Source: Deltaproteobacteria bacterium (GTDB lineage Bacteria > Desulfobacterota > Dissulfuribacteria > Dissulfuribacterales > QOAL01). From it: 64,000 nt of DNA. The position numbers and the translations under genes are program-made. Location: contig JALWNK010000073.1 in NCBI GenBank assembly GCA_026995935.1, positions 1 through 64,000 on the forward strand, written 5' to 3'. Positions 8,620 through 16,537 of this stretch are shown here, one piece after another (positions within the stretch are counted from its first letter, which is position 1; every line of letters starts with the position of its first letter). The notes beneath the pieces were generated by a model. The model ran no database searches, was not told the DNA's origin, and worked only from the letters and a program-made list of their open reading frames with translations.

Positions 8620-9426
8620 TTAACGTAGCACCTTAAAAAAAATCACCTGGAAACTTGCCCTGATCTTTCCGTGAATTTCCCTGTAAAGACTTTCAGCCTC
8701 AGCTATTTTGCCCCTTGGGTAAAGGAGCACACCCTTTTTGCTCCTGGCAGTTGTACCTGTCCTTTTAAGGGAAAGAAGGAGTTCTAAAAGGTCTTTATAC
8801 TCCCTTTTGATGGTTATCTCCTCTGTTTCCATGCTTCTCACTCTGCCGCTGAGAATTGATTCTACCTCATTTCTTGTAGGAAACTCAGAGGGAGGAAGCA
8901 TAAATTCCCTTTGCGGGTAAAGCTCCTTTAGAACCTCTTTAAGTTCAATGAGAGTGGAGCTTCCAAATACGGAGCAGACCATATACCCTTCAGGCCTTAG
9001 GTGATTTGAAACCATATTCAAAATAGAGGCGCCAAAGTCTTCAAACCAGTGCATGCAGCTTGATGAGACAATTAGATGAAATCTTTTGTCCCTTTTGAGA
9101 CCCAGTCTTTCACCGTCGCAACACAAAAAAGTGCACTCACTTGAGCTGTGTGCCAGGGCCTTTTTTGCCTGAAGCAACATGTTAAAGGAGATGTCAATTG
9201 CCAGGAGCCTTCTGATATCCACCTTATCTATAAGCATCCTGGTAAATGCCCCTGTTCCGCATCCAATTTCCAGTGCGTCGTCAAACCCTTTATCAGGCAC
9301 TAGCTCAAGAAGGTGGCTGTTCACCTGTCTTTGCACAATGCTGAAATCATCATAGGTGGATGAAGCCCTGGAAAATGCACTCTTTAGTGCTTTTTTAGAA
9401 ACTGTTGACTGCTTCATAAAAGCCAT
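8620..9426 (-). CDS. bioC: Malonyl-ACP O-methyltransferase BioC
   Basis: SAM-dependent methyltransferase (268 aa) that methylates malonyl-ACP so that fatty-acid synthesis can build the pimeloyl chain of biotin. Seen: AFSRASSTYDDFSIVQRQV at the N-terminus, which is diagnostic of BioC; the SAM motif ALEIGCGTGAFTRML near residue 52; and SSSCMHWFEDF, the equivalent of the LQWxxD segment. The first ATG (9426) gives a 32-base overlap with the bioH-like gene; ATG at 9417 is an alternative. It is last in the four-gene minus-strand run. Confidence 0.87.
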   Translation of the reverse strand: MAFMKQSTVSKKALKSAFSRASSTYDDFSIVQRQVNSHLLELVPDKGFDDALEIGCGTGAFTRMLIDKVDIRRLLAIDISFNMLLQAKKALAHSSSECTFLCCDGERLGLKRDKRFHLIVSSSCMHWFEDFGASILNMVSNHLRPEGYMVCSVFGSSTLIELKEVLKELYPQREFMLPPSEFPTRNEVESILSGRVRSMETEEITIKREYKDLLELLLSLKRTGTTARSKKGVLLYPRGKIAEAESLYREIHGKIRASFQVIFFKVLR

Positions 9427-10057
9427 TTTCCAGAAAGGGAAGGTGACCGCATGGCAGTATCAGCTTTTTTTGGCCCTTTTGAGGTAAAATATCGACAGCT
9501 TCCTCAACCGGGCATATGGGATCATTTTCCCCATGTATTACAAGCACGTTTTTGATTAAAGGCATGGCAGAACAGTCCTTTTCAAGATACCTAAGGCCCT
9601 GTTCAAGCTCAATGGTGCTCCAAAAGGCCATGCATCTCTTTTCATGGCGCCTTTTAAATTGCATGTAGGCTAGCCTATCCCCATGAAAGAGGGTGAAGTA
9701 AAAGCCCTTAAGGGCCCTTTCCCTGTCCCTTTTGAGCTCTTCCATCTTGTTGTCAATAATCTTTTTTGGGAAAAAAGGACACATCGAGACAAGAAATACT
9801 TTGTCAAAAAGCTCAGGCTCAGACTCTGCCATGTCCCTTGCAATCCTTGCCCCAAGGGACCAGCCAAGTACGTTGATCCTTTTGGGGCCCCTTTCCCTGA
9901 GAAATTTCCTGACCTGGAGAAGTGGATCAAAAAGGGGCCTTTTAGGCAAAAGAAGATCAAAGTCAAGGGCATCAAGGCGGAAGATAAGAGGGTCAAATCC
10001 CCATCCGGAAAGGATCAGAAGGGGCCTTTTACATCCTTTATCAACAAAGGAAATCAA
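9395..10057 (-). CDS. bioH: Pimeloyl-ACP methyl ester esterase, BioH-like alpha/beta hydrolase
   Basis: A 220-aa alpha/beta hydrolase with a full catalytic triad: nucleophile serine in NVLGWSLGARIA, aspartate in VIHGENDPICPV and histidine in PCGHLPFLEN. The short length, WGFDPLIF opening and position between bioF and bioC point to the enzyme that removes the methyl ester from pimeloyl-ACP, ending the BioC cycle. BioG is the other short esterase with this job, so the exact subfamily is open. It overlaps bioF by 4 bases (ATGA) and bioC by about 32, indicating translational coupling. Confidence 0.8.
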   Translation of the reverse strand: MISFVDKGCKRPLLILSGWGFDPLIFRLDALDFDLLLPKRPLFDPLLQVRKFLRERGPKRINVLGWSLGARIARDMAESEPELFDKVFLVSMCPFFPKKIIDNKMEELKRDRERALKGFYFTLFHGDRLAYMQFKRRHEKRCMAFWSTIELEQGLRYLEKDCSAMPLIKNVLVIHGENDPICPVEEAVDILPQKGQKKLILPCGHLPFLENGFYEAVNSF

Positions 10058-11223
10058 CTCTTTTTTCTTCCCTTAAAAAAATCTCTAAGGGCCTTCTTTA
10101 GGCTTTCGATATCCTTTTCTTCCATTGCGTTAGAAAGAGAAAACCTGATTCTTGGAGAGTCCTTTGGAACCGTTGGCGGGCGGATTGCCCTTGCAAGGAT
10201 ACCCCTGTCCTTAAGGAATGCCTCGAGTTCAAGCACCTCTTGAACACTGTTCAAGATGAGTGGAACAATCTGTGAATCCCCACTCGTCCTAAGGCCAAGC
10301 TCTTTAACCAGGAAGTCTCTAAGGTCCTTAGCGCATAAAAGGAGCCCTTTCCTTTCATTTTCTAGATCTGGCAAAAGTTCAAGGGCCTTGATATTTGCTG
10401 CAAGGCTTGCCGGGGGCAGGGCAGTGGAGTAGATGAGACCTCGGGCCTTGTTTATTAGATAATCACAAAAGGCCTTGGTGGTTGCACAAAATGCCCCGTA
10501 GCCTCCAAGTGCCTTTCCGAATGTACCAATGATGATATCAGGCCTTGGCGCATCTCTTTGCCCTATTATCCCTTCTCCATTTTCCCCAAATACCCCCACT
10601 GCATGGGCCTCATCGGCAAGAAGCATGGCATCATGTTGCCTTGCCAGGCGCAGAACTTCAGAAACAGGCCCCATGTCACCGTCCATGGAATAGATGGTTT
10701 CCATACAGATGAGTACTTTTTTGTAGCTGGCCCTTTTTTGTTCAAGGATCTCTTTAAGGGATGAAAGATCATTATGGGCAAAGCGGATAATTCTTGCCCT
10801 CGAAAGGAGCGCCCCGTCCACAATGCTTGCGTGACACAGTCTGTCAAGTAGCACTAGGTCACCAGGGCCTGTCAGTGTGCTTATAATGGAAAGGTTGCAA
10901 AGGTATCCGCTTCCAAAAACAATTGCGGCCTCTGTGCCCTTTAATTTGGAAACGGCATCTTCAAGTTCCGTGTAGAGGCGGATATTGCCGCTCATGAGTC
11001 TTGAGGCCCTAGAGCCGACTCCGTATTCATCAATGGCCCTTTTGGCCGCCTCTTTGATCTTTGGATGATGGCTGAGGCCCAGGTAGTCGTTGGATGAAAA
11101 ATCAAGACAGGCCCTTCCATTCACCTCTACGATTCCTTTTCCAAGGGGAGTGGTGGTTATGAGCTTTCGTAAAAGGCCCTTTTCCCTAAGGCCTTGCAGT
11201 TCATTAAAAGGCCAGGACTTCAT
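10054..11223 (-). CDS. bioF: 8-amino-7-oxononanoate synthase
   Basis: PLP enzyme (389 aa) condensing pimeloyl-ACP with L-alanine to give 7-keto-8-aminopelargonate. Seen: FSSNDYLGLSHHPKI near residue 42, GVGSRASRLMSGN, LLDRLCHASIVDGA, LADEAHAVGVFGENG with the PLP aspartate and histidine, and GTFGKALGGYGAF carrying the PLP-binding lysine. Fold-type I family length is normal. The start overlaps the end of the upstream kinase gene by 4 bases. bioA, bioD and bioB are not in the window, so the later steps are encoded elsewhere. Confidence 0.92.
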   Translation of the reverse strand: MKSWPFNELQGLREKGLLRKLITTTPLGKGIVEVNGRACLDFSSNDYLGLSHHPKIKEAAKRAIDEYGVGSRASRLMSGNIRLYTELEDAVSKLKGTEAAIVFGSGYLCNLSIISTLTGPGDLVLLDRLCHASIVDGALLSRARIIRFAHNDLSSLKEILEQKRASYKKVLICMETIYSMDGDMGPVSEVLRLARQHDAMLLADEAHAVGVFGENGEGIIGQRDAPRPDIIIGTFGKALGGYGAFCATTKAFCDYLINKARGLIYSTALPPASLAANIKALELLPDLENERKGLLLCAKDLRDFLVKELGLRTSGDSQIVPLILNSVQEVLELEAFLKDRGILARAIRPPTVPKDSPRIRFSLSNAMEEKDIESLKKALRDFFKGRKKS

Positions 11224-12812
11224 TTTGAATCTGGCTGAATGCGCCTTTCAAGGTCTGAAAGGATCTCTTCAATGCTCTTGGTTGTGTCAAGTTCTATTAC
11301 TTTATGGGCCTCTGATCCATCTGGAGGCACAAAGATTGTTTTTTGTTTCTGATATATCTCCTGACGGCCGTCAGAAACCTCCCCACTGGCCTTGAGGCGT
11401 CTTTTCATGCGCTCAAGGGCAACCTCCTCGGGGCAGGTGCAGTGAATAAATACAAGATTTGCCCCGCATGAGCCGGCAAGCTCACGCACCCTCTTTCTCT
11501 TTTCAGGGTCTATATATGTGGCATCTAGGATTACGCTCTTTCCAAGGACAAGCCTTTCTCCTGCAAGCCTGGAAAGGGCCCTGTAGGTCTTTTCCGTAAA
11601 CTCCCTTGAGTATATTCCCTTTCCAAAGGGCTCAAGCCGTTTTTTCTCTGCGGGGATTCCGCTTACATACTCCTTTCTGACATAATCAGAGTTAAAGACC
11701 TCCATATCCCATTTTTTGGCAAAGGCCCTTGCAATTGTGGACTTTCCCGTTCCTGAAAGGCCCATAAATACAAACAGTGTGGGCCTTTCCTTTACGCCTC
11801 CAGCATATCTCAAGGCCAGTTGAAAGTACCTTTTTGCCATCTCAAGGGAGAGGTTTCTTGTCTTCTCATCAACCTCTGGAGAGGCCCATGTAAAACAGCC
11901 TATCTTGCCCCTGACATATGCCCGATAGCACCTATAGAAATCAAGGAGCCTTAATAGCTCGTTATCTCCACTTTTTTGCCTGAAAAGCTCTATGAAATAG
12001 GCGGAAAGATCACAAAGGCCAAGAAAGTCAAGGTCCATTGAAAGAAATGAGACGTCTGCAACAACGTCTCCATATCTGAACCTTTCGTTGAACTCTATGC
12101 AGTCAAAAATGTAGATCTTGTCCTGTTTTCTATCAAAACAGATGTTTGCAGAGTATAGGTCCCCGTGGCCTTCTACCACCCAGCCCCCTTTTTGTCTTTG
12201 TTCAAAAAGGGCCTCTTCCTTTTCCAAAAAGGACAGAGTGAACCTTCTTATTTCCTCGAATGTCTCCCTTGGAAAGACCTTTCCAGCAAAGTCTTCCGTC
12301 TGGGTAAAGTTCTCAACGCAGTTTTCCCTGACAACATCTATCCCTCCAAGCCAGAGCTTATCTTCTGGAGCCTTTGCCCTTTGGTAAAAAGGCACAAGAA
12401 TTTCACAGATGTTTTCAATGTCCCTCTTTTCTATCTCATCCCTTTTAATAAGGGCAGACATGAGCCCATCGTCAGGCATGCGCTTCATCTTTACTGCCCA
12501 CTCAACTGCCTCCCCAGGCGCCTCTACCCTGTAATGTCCCTTATCCTTTCCTATGGGAACAACATCCAGATATATTTCCGGGCACAGCCTTTTGTTGAGC
12601 CTTATCTCCTCGCAGCAAAAAAACCTCCTCTTTTCCAGGGTGGTAAAGTCCAGAAAGCCAAAATCCACTGGCTTTTTCACCTTGTAAACCACATCTCCTG
12701 CCAGAAATACCCAGGACAGGTGAGTCTGAATAAGTTTTACGTCTTGGGGCCTGTTTGGATATGTGGACGGATCCATGAGATCCTTGAGCCAGGGTGGATT
12801 AATGTTTTCCAT
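11220..12812 (-). CDS. Two-domain APH-like / P-loop kinase protein
   Basis: A 530-aa soluble protein of the family often named bifunctional aminoglycoside phosphotransferase/ATP-binding protein. The N-terminal two thirds look like a degenerate APH/choline-kinase fold: VYKVKKPVDFGFLDF near residue 42, then VVEGHGDLYSANICF near 213 and IFDCIEF near 238, corresponding to the catalytic HGDLxxxN and DxE motifs. The C-terminal third is a P-loop kinase, VFMGLSGTGKSTIARAF near 347, with ILDATYIDPEKRKRVRELA. Natural substrate unknown; an antibiotic-resistance role is not supported. It is first gene of the operon ending in bioC. Confidence 0.75.
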   Translation of the reverse strand: MENINPPWLKDLMDPSTYPNRPQDVKLIQTHLSWVFLAGDVVYKVKKPVDFGFLDFTTLEKRRFFCCEEIRLNKRLCPEIYLDVVPIGKDKGHYRVEAPGEAVEWAVKMKRMPDDGLMSALIKRDEIEKRDIENICEILVPFYQRAKAPEDKLWLGGIDVVRENCVENFTQTEDFAGKVFPRETFEEIRRFTLSFLEKEEALFEQRQKGGWVVEGHGDLYSANICFDRKQDKIYIFDCIEFNERFRYGDVVADVSFLSMDLDFLGLCDLSAYFIELFRQKSGDNELLRLLDFYRCYRAYVRGKIGCFTWASPEVDEKTRNLSLEMAKRYFQLALRYAGGVKERPTLFVFMGLSGTGKSTIARAFAKKWDMEVFNSDYVRKEYVSGIPAEKKRLEPFGKGIYSREFTEKTYRALSRLAGERLVLGKSVILDATYIDPEKRKRVRELAGSCGANLVFIHCTCPEEVALERMKRRLKASGEVSDGRQEIYQKQKTIFVPPDGSEAHKVIELDTTKSIEEILSDLERRIQPDSK

Positions 12813-12929
12813 AGGGCTTTGCTCCTTATTAAGGGATATTTTGAAAAGGCAACCTTAATAAAGCCAAAGGAGGGCCAAAGTCAACTGTGGAAAGTGGTGC
12901 CACTTAAAAAATCAAGCCATCCCCTGTCT

Positions 12930-12958
12930 TTGCCTTTATTTTGCAGGTATATTAGAAT
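12930..12958 (+). promoter_or_regulatory. Candidate sigma-70 promoter
   Basis: TTGCCT (12930-12935), 17-base spacer, TAGAAT (12953-12958). It lies in the 232-base gap between the divergent kinase gene and the hypothetical gene at 13045. A near-palindrome AAGTGG-TG-CCACTT sits upstream at 12892-12905 and could be an operator. A separate TTGACA at 12994-12999 has no convincing -10 element. Prediction by eye only. Confidence 0.35.
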
Positions 12959-13044
12959 ATTAACAAACCAGACATCCTGCTAATGGATACCTTTGACAAA
13001 TCAAATTTTATGCAAACCTGACAGGAAAGGGGAGAAGTTTACCA

Positions 13045-13605
13045 ATGGGAGAGATTAAAAGCGCCCTTGAAATAGCACTAGAAAAGGCAGACAGGCTTGG
13101 CAAACTTTCAAAGGAGGAGTTGGAGGCCCAAAAATGGGAAGAAGAGGGAAAGAAAAGGGCGGCCGCCTTTTTGAAGGGCAAGTTCGATTCCTTCCAGGAG
13201 GGGCTTTCTGACATCCCTCCTGAGTTCATCCAGACGGTTCTTAAAGGCGCAACCGAGGTTCTACTTAGAAATGTCACTCTTCCCAGGGAAAAGGAGCACT
13301 GGGATACCATCCAGCAGGCATTCAAGGGACTCAGGGAGATAAAAGGAAGCATTGCCGAGCAGATAATACCCCAGATGGAATACCTCCTTAAGAATTACGA
13401 ACAGACACTTCAAAATTACAAGCAACAGTTCCAGCAGCAGCTAAAGGCATCCCTCGGTTCCAAGGGGCAGGGGGGGATGATGGCCATGACTCCAGAGGAG
13501 ATGAACGCCCTGGCTTCCATGCAGGATGAGTGGAACAAGATCTCTGCTGAGATATCAAGTCAGTTTGAAAAACAACTGGAGCCCTTGAAAACCTATTTGA
13601 AATAA
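13045..13605 (+). CDS. Conserved hypothetical protein, helical
   Basis: I do not recognise a characterised family for this 186-aa protein. It has no signal peptide or membrane segment. The composition (rich in Glu, Lys and Gln, with stretches such as ALEIALEKADRLGKLSKEEL and a Gln-rich segment near residues 118-135) predicts a mostly helical, possibly coiled-coil, cytosolic protein. The ATG follows GGGGAGAAG at good spacing, and coding character matches neighbours, so it is a real gene. It ends 18 bases before larB and is probably cotranscribed with it, but nothing ties it functionally to nickel-cofactor synthesis. Confidence 0.7.
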   Translation: MGEIKSALEIALEKADRLGKLSKEELEAQKWEEEGKKRAAAFLKGKFDSFQEGLSDIPPEFIQTVLKGATEVLLRNVTLPREKEHWDTIQQAFKGLREIKGSIAEQIIPQMEYLLKNYEQTLQNYKQQFQQQLKASLGSKGQGGMMAMTPEEMNALASMQDEWNKISAEISSQFEKQLEPLKTYLK

Positions 13606-13623
13606 CCTGCATTAATCTATTTA

Positions 13624-14385
13624 ATGGACCAAAATGCCCTTAAACGGCTTCTAAAACGCCTTCAAAAAGGCGAAATTGGCATTGATGATGCCCTTGAGGC
13701 CCTAAGTCGACTCCCCTACGAAGGAATAGATAACATACTTTTTGACCACCACAGAGAGGTGAGAAAGGGCCTTCCAGAGATCGTTTATGGCCCCGGAAAA
13801 GACAGAGAGCAACTCTTAGAGCTGGCAAAGAGGTTCACCCAAAAGGGTATGCCCTTTCTGGTCACAAGGCTTGATGTAGATAAGGCAGAATTTTTGATAA
13901 AAAAGTTTTCGAGCCTTAGGTATGACGCCATTTCCAGGTGCCTTTCATATCTGCCTGAAGAAAGTGAAGGGAAAGACCTGAGGAATGGCGTGTTGATAGT
14001 TACTGCCGGAACTGCTGACCTTCCCGTGGCCAGAGAGGCAAGGGTGTGTTTGAAGATTTCAGGTGTCAGCTGCGAAATACTTTCAGATGTTGGGGTTGCA
14101 GGCATCCACAGGATGTTTGATCACCTGGACACGCTTCGTAAGGCAAAGGTCATTATTGCAGTTGCCGGCATGGAAGGGGCCTTGCCTAGCGTAATTGCCG
14201 GCATTGTAAGGGCCCCTGTAATTGCCGTTCCTACAAGCACAGGCTATGGGTCAAACCTGGGAGGCATTGCCCCCCTTCTTGCCATGCTAAATTCCTGCGC
14301 ACCTGGCATAGGCGTTGTAAACATTGATAACGGAGTGGGAGCAGCCCTTTTGGCCGCATCCATCATGAATACTTTTAGGGACTGA
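13624..14385 (+). CDS. larB: Nickel pincer cofactor biosynthesis protein LarB
   Basis: LarB carboxylates and hydrolyses nicotinic acid adenine dinucleotide to start synthesis of the nickel-pincer nucleotide of lactate racemase and relatives. The 253-aa protein has the LarB opening (DHHREVRKGLPEIVYGPGK near residue 40) and the AIR-carboxylase-like C-terminal half (VTAGTADLPVAREA, SDVGVAGIHR, AVAGMEGALPSVIAGI, PTSTGYG). The ATG has no obvious Shine-Dalgarno. A short LarE homologue lies 2.1 kb downstream, but LarC and LarA are absent from the window. Confidence 0.9.
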   Translation: MDQNALKRLLKRLQKGEIGIDDALEALSRLPYEGIDNILFDHHREVRKGLPEIVYGPGKDREQLLELAKRFTQKGMPFLVTRLDVDKAEFLIKKFSSLRYDAISRCLSYLPEESEGKDLRNGVLIVTAGTADLPVAREARVCLKISGVSCEILSDVGVAGIHRMFDHLDTLRKAKVIIAVAGMEGALPSVIAGIVRAPVIAVPTSTGYGSNLGGIAPLLAMLNSCAPGIGVVNIDNGVGAALLAASIMNTFRD

Positions 14386-14424
14386 CCCAGGTGTCGCGCC
14401 GGTATTGATAAAAAGATGGTATAA

Positions 14425-14544
14425 CTATTTTGATTCCTCGGCAGGTGGCAAAAGCCCCTTGGCCCTTAGTTTCATTCTCTTTTTCCTGCGTCTCCTCCTT
14501 CTTTCGATCTCCCTTTCCCTTTCTCTCTTTTTGTGTTTTGCCAT
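14425..14544 (-). CDS. 39-aa Arg/Lys-rich microprotein
   Basis: An ATG at 14544 preceded by a perfect GGAGGT (14553-14548) opens a 39-codon frame ending in TAG at 14425. The product starts MAKHKKREREREIERRRRRR and ends KLRAKGLLPPAEESK. More than half of the residues are Lys or Arg, so nucleic-acid or ribosome binding is an inference; the family is unknown to me. It is convergent with larB and divergent from the CBS gene. The strong Shine-Dalgarno and the non-random ending support a true gene. Confidence 0.6.
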   Translation of the reverse strand: MAKHKKREREREIERRRRRRKKRMKLRAKGLLPPAEESK

Positions 14545-14654
14545 AAGACCTCCTTACTTAAGAGTGAATTGTTGATAAATTTTGGTTTAATCCTTTTTAA
14601 TCTTTTAAGGTTGCCCTGTAAACCATCCATGAGGAGGCAAACACGCTTTTTTCA

Positions 14655-14683
14655 TTGAAATGATGATTTTACTACCATATTAT
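14655..14683 (+). promoter_or_regulatory. Sigma-70-type promoter for the CBS/DUF39/larE operon
   Basis: TTGAAA (14655-14660), a 17-base spacer and TATTAT (14678-14683): five of six matches in each box at the optimal spacing. It lies 57 bases upstream of the GTG start of the CBS gene. The rest of the 195-base gap between the microprotein and this gene shows no other feature. Confidence 0.55.
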
Positions 14684-14739
14684 AGAATCCGTTGTGCAAC
14701 AGCCCAAATGGTGCCAATCAAGGAGACAGGTGAGTAAAA

Positions 14740-15342
14740 GTGAAGGTCAAGAACTGGATGAACAAAAATGTGGTCACAATTTCTCCTGATGCAGATCTCA
14801 GAAACGCCATTGAGATAATGCATCGTCATTCCATAAGGCATCTGCCAGTTGTAGATGGGGACAGGATGCTTGGTTTTGTAACCGAAAGCAATTTAAGGCA
14901 ATACCTGCTTACTGACATGTTGAATGAACTGACCACTTCTGATGTCATGATAATAAATCCAATCACCGTTGATTCCAATGCCAGTGTAGACTATGCGGCA
15001 CGCCTGATTCATGAATACAAGATAGGCGGACTTCCGGTTCTTGATAAAAGAAAGCTTGTGGGAATAATCACAATCACTGATATCCTTGGGGCCTTTATAG
15101 AACTTTTGGGGCTCCTGGAAGAGAGCACCAGGCTGGACGTGCTGCTTAATGAAAAGAAGGGTAGCATTGACGACATTTTAAAGCTCATTAAAGAGATGGG
15201 CAGCAAGATCATAAGTGTTGGGGTGGACACCCAATCTTCCAGAAAGAAGGTCTATTACATAAGGCTCAAGAAGACCGATGTCAAACCAATAATTCAGAGA
15301 ATAGAACAAAGCGGCCACAAGGTCCTGGCCCTCATGGAGTAA
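14740..15342 (+). CDS. Two-CBS-domain protein, AcuB-like
   Basis: A 200-aa protein made of a CBS pair (Bateman module; residues about 1-55 and 68-125, with repeated patterns VVTISPDADLRNAIEIM/HLPVVDG and PITVDSNASVDYAARLI/GLPVLDK) followed by an ACT-like regulatory region (about 138-200). CBS pairs bind adenosyl ligands such as AMP, ATP or SAM. Start is GTG at 14740 with GGAG upstream. The next gene encodes a DUF39 homocysteine-biosynthesis protein; in methanogens DUF39 is fused to CBS domains, so this pair may be the split form of that protein. That link is inference. Confidence 0.8.
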   Translation: MKVKNWMNKNVVTISPDADLRNAIEIMHRHSIRHLPVVDGDRMLGFVTESNLRQYLLTDMLNELTTSDVMIINPITVDSNASVDYAARLIHEYKIGGLPVLDKRKLVGIITITDILGAFIELLGLLEESTRLDVLLNEKKGSIDDILKLIKEMGSKIISVGVDTQSSRKKVYYIRLKKTDVKPIIQRIEQSGHKVLALME

Positions 15343-15361
15343 TAACGGGAAAGAAAAAACC

Positions 15362-16528
15362 ATGCCCAATTTTCAAGTCAACAAGAGCTTTCAAGAGATA
15401 AATCAGAAGATCAAAGAGGGTAAGGCAGTAGTTGTCACTGCCGAGGAAATGGTGGGAATAGTCCGCAAAAAGGGGGCAGTCAAGGCGGCCAGGGAGGTTG
15501 ACGTGGTGACAACCGGGACCTTCTCGCCCATGTGTTCCTCCGGGGCCTTCATAAATATAGGACATACAAAGCCAGGGATAAAGGCAGCGAAGGTCTGGCT
15601 GAACGGGGTGCCCACCTATGCTGGCCTTGCAGCCGTTGATGCCTACATAGGCGCTACGGAACCTCGGGAGGATGACCCCCTCAACAAGATATATCCAGGT
15701 GAGTTTCTTTACGGCGGAGGCCATGTGATTCATGACCTTGTTGCAGGAAGGAGCATTCATCTTAGGGCCGAGGCCTACGGAACCCACTGCTACCCCAAAA
15801 GGCGCGTTGAAAAGAAGGTCTGTCTCAAGGACTTTCCATTTGCCCAACTATGTAACCCCAGAAACAGCTATCAGAATTACAACTGCGCCATTAACCTCAC
15901 CAACAAAACGGTCTTTACCTACATGGGGACATTGAAACCACGAATGGGAAATGCCAATTACTGCACTGCAGGACAGCTTAGCCCCCTTTTTAATGATCCC
16001 TTTTACAAGACCATTGGCATTGGGACACGAATATTTCTTGGAGGCGGCATGGGTTATGTGGTAGGACCAGGGACCCAGCACAATCCGGATGTGCCACGAA
16101 CGGAAAAGGGAATGCCCAAAAGGCCTGCTGGGACCCTTATGGTCACAGGTGACCTTAAGCAGATGTCACCGAGATGGCTGGTGGGTGTAAGCCTTCTGGG
16201 TTACGGCTGTTCTTTGGCAGTTGGCCTTGGTGTCCCCATTCCAGTCCTTAACGAGGAGATGGCACAATACACAGGCGTAGGGGACGACGAAATCGTAACG
16301 CAGGTAGTGGATTATGGGGCCGCTTACCCCAAAGGGGAGGGCGAATCAATAAGGGAAGTTACCTATGCCGAGCTCAAAAGCGGTGAGATAGAGATAAATG
16401 GAAAGAGGGTAAAAACCGCACCTCTATCAAGCTACATGAGGGCTAGGGAGATTGCCACGATCCTGAAAAAATGGATTGAAGACGGCAGGTTCCTTCTTGG
16501 AGAACCACAGGACAGGCTGCCTTCATGA
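15362..16528 (+). CDS. Homocysteine biosynthesis protein, DUF39
   Basis: A 388-aa DUF39 (HcyBio) protein. Family members in methanogens and sulfate reducers take part in making homocysteine from aspartate semialdehyde and sulfide, bypassing the usual O-acyl-homoserine route. Seen: TGTFSPMCSSGAFINIGH near residue 58 with the conserved cysteine, CNPRNSYQNYNCAINLT near 165, NANYCTAGQLSPL, and LGVPIPVLNEEMA. It follows the CBS gene by 19 bases. The usual ferredoxin-like partner (NIL-4Fe4S) is not visible here. Presence of this enzyme fits an anaerobe living with sulfide. Confidence 0.88.
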   Translation: MPNFQVNKSFQEINQKIKEGKAVVVTAEEMVGIVRKKGAVKAAREVDVVTTGTFSPMCSSGAFINIGHTKPGIKAAKVWLNGVPTYAGLAAVDAYIGATEPREDDPLNKIYPGEFLYGGGHVIHDLVAGRSIHLRAEAYGTHCYPKRRVEKKVCLKDFPFAQLCNPRNSYQNYNCAINLTNKTVFTYMGTLKPRMGNANYCTAGQLSPLFNDPFYKTIGIGTRIFLGGGMGYVVGPGTQHNPDVPRTEKGMPKRPAGTLMVTGDLKQMSPRWLVGVSLLGYGCSLAVGLGVPIPVLNEEMAQYTGVGDDEIVTQVVDYGAAYPKGEGESIREVTYAELKSGEIEINGKRVKTAPLSSYMRAREIATILKKWIEDGRFLLGEPQDRLPS

Positions 16529-16537
16529 GATAATGCC

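Noticed and set aside
9683-10243. Long plus-strand frame (186 codons) opposite bioH and bioF
   Set aside because: It mirrors two well-supported genes, spans their junction and has a lysine/phenylalanine-rich sequence with no family character.
11220-12812. Reading the APH-like protein as an antibiotic-resistance gene
   Set aside because: The APH domain is divergent, fused to a P-loop kinase and coupled to biotin genes; this family has no shown resistance role.
12892-12905. AAGTGG-TG-CCACTT as a terminator
   Set aside because: The central loop is too small for that stem, and no T run follows on either strand where needed. It is at most an operator.
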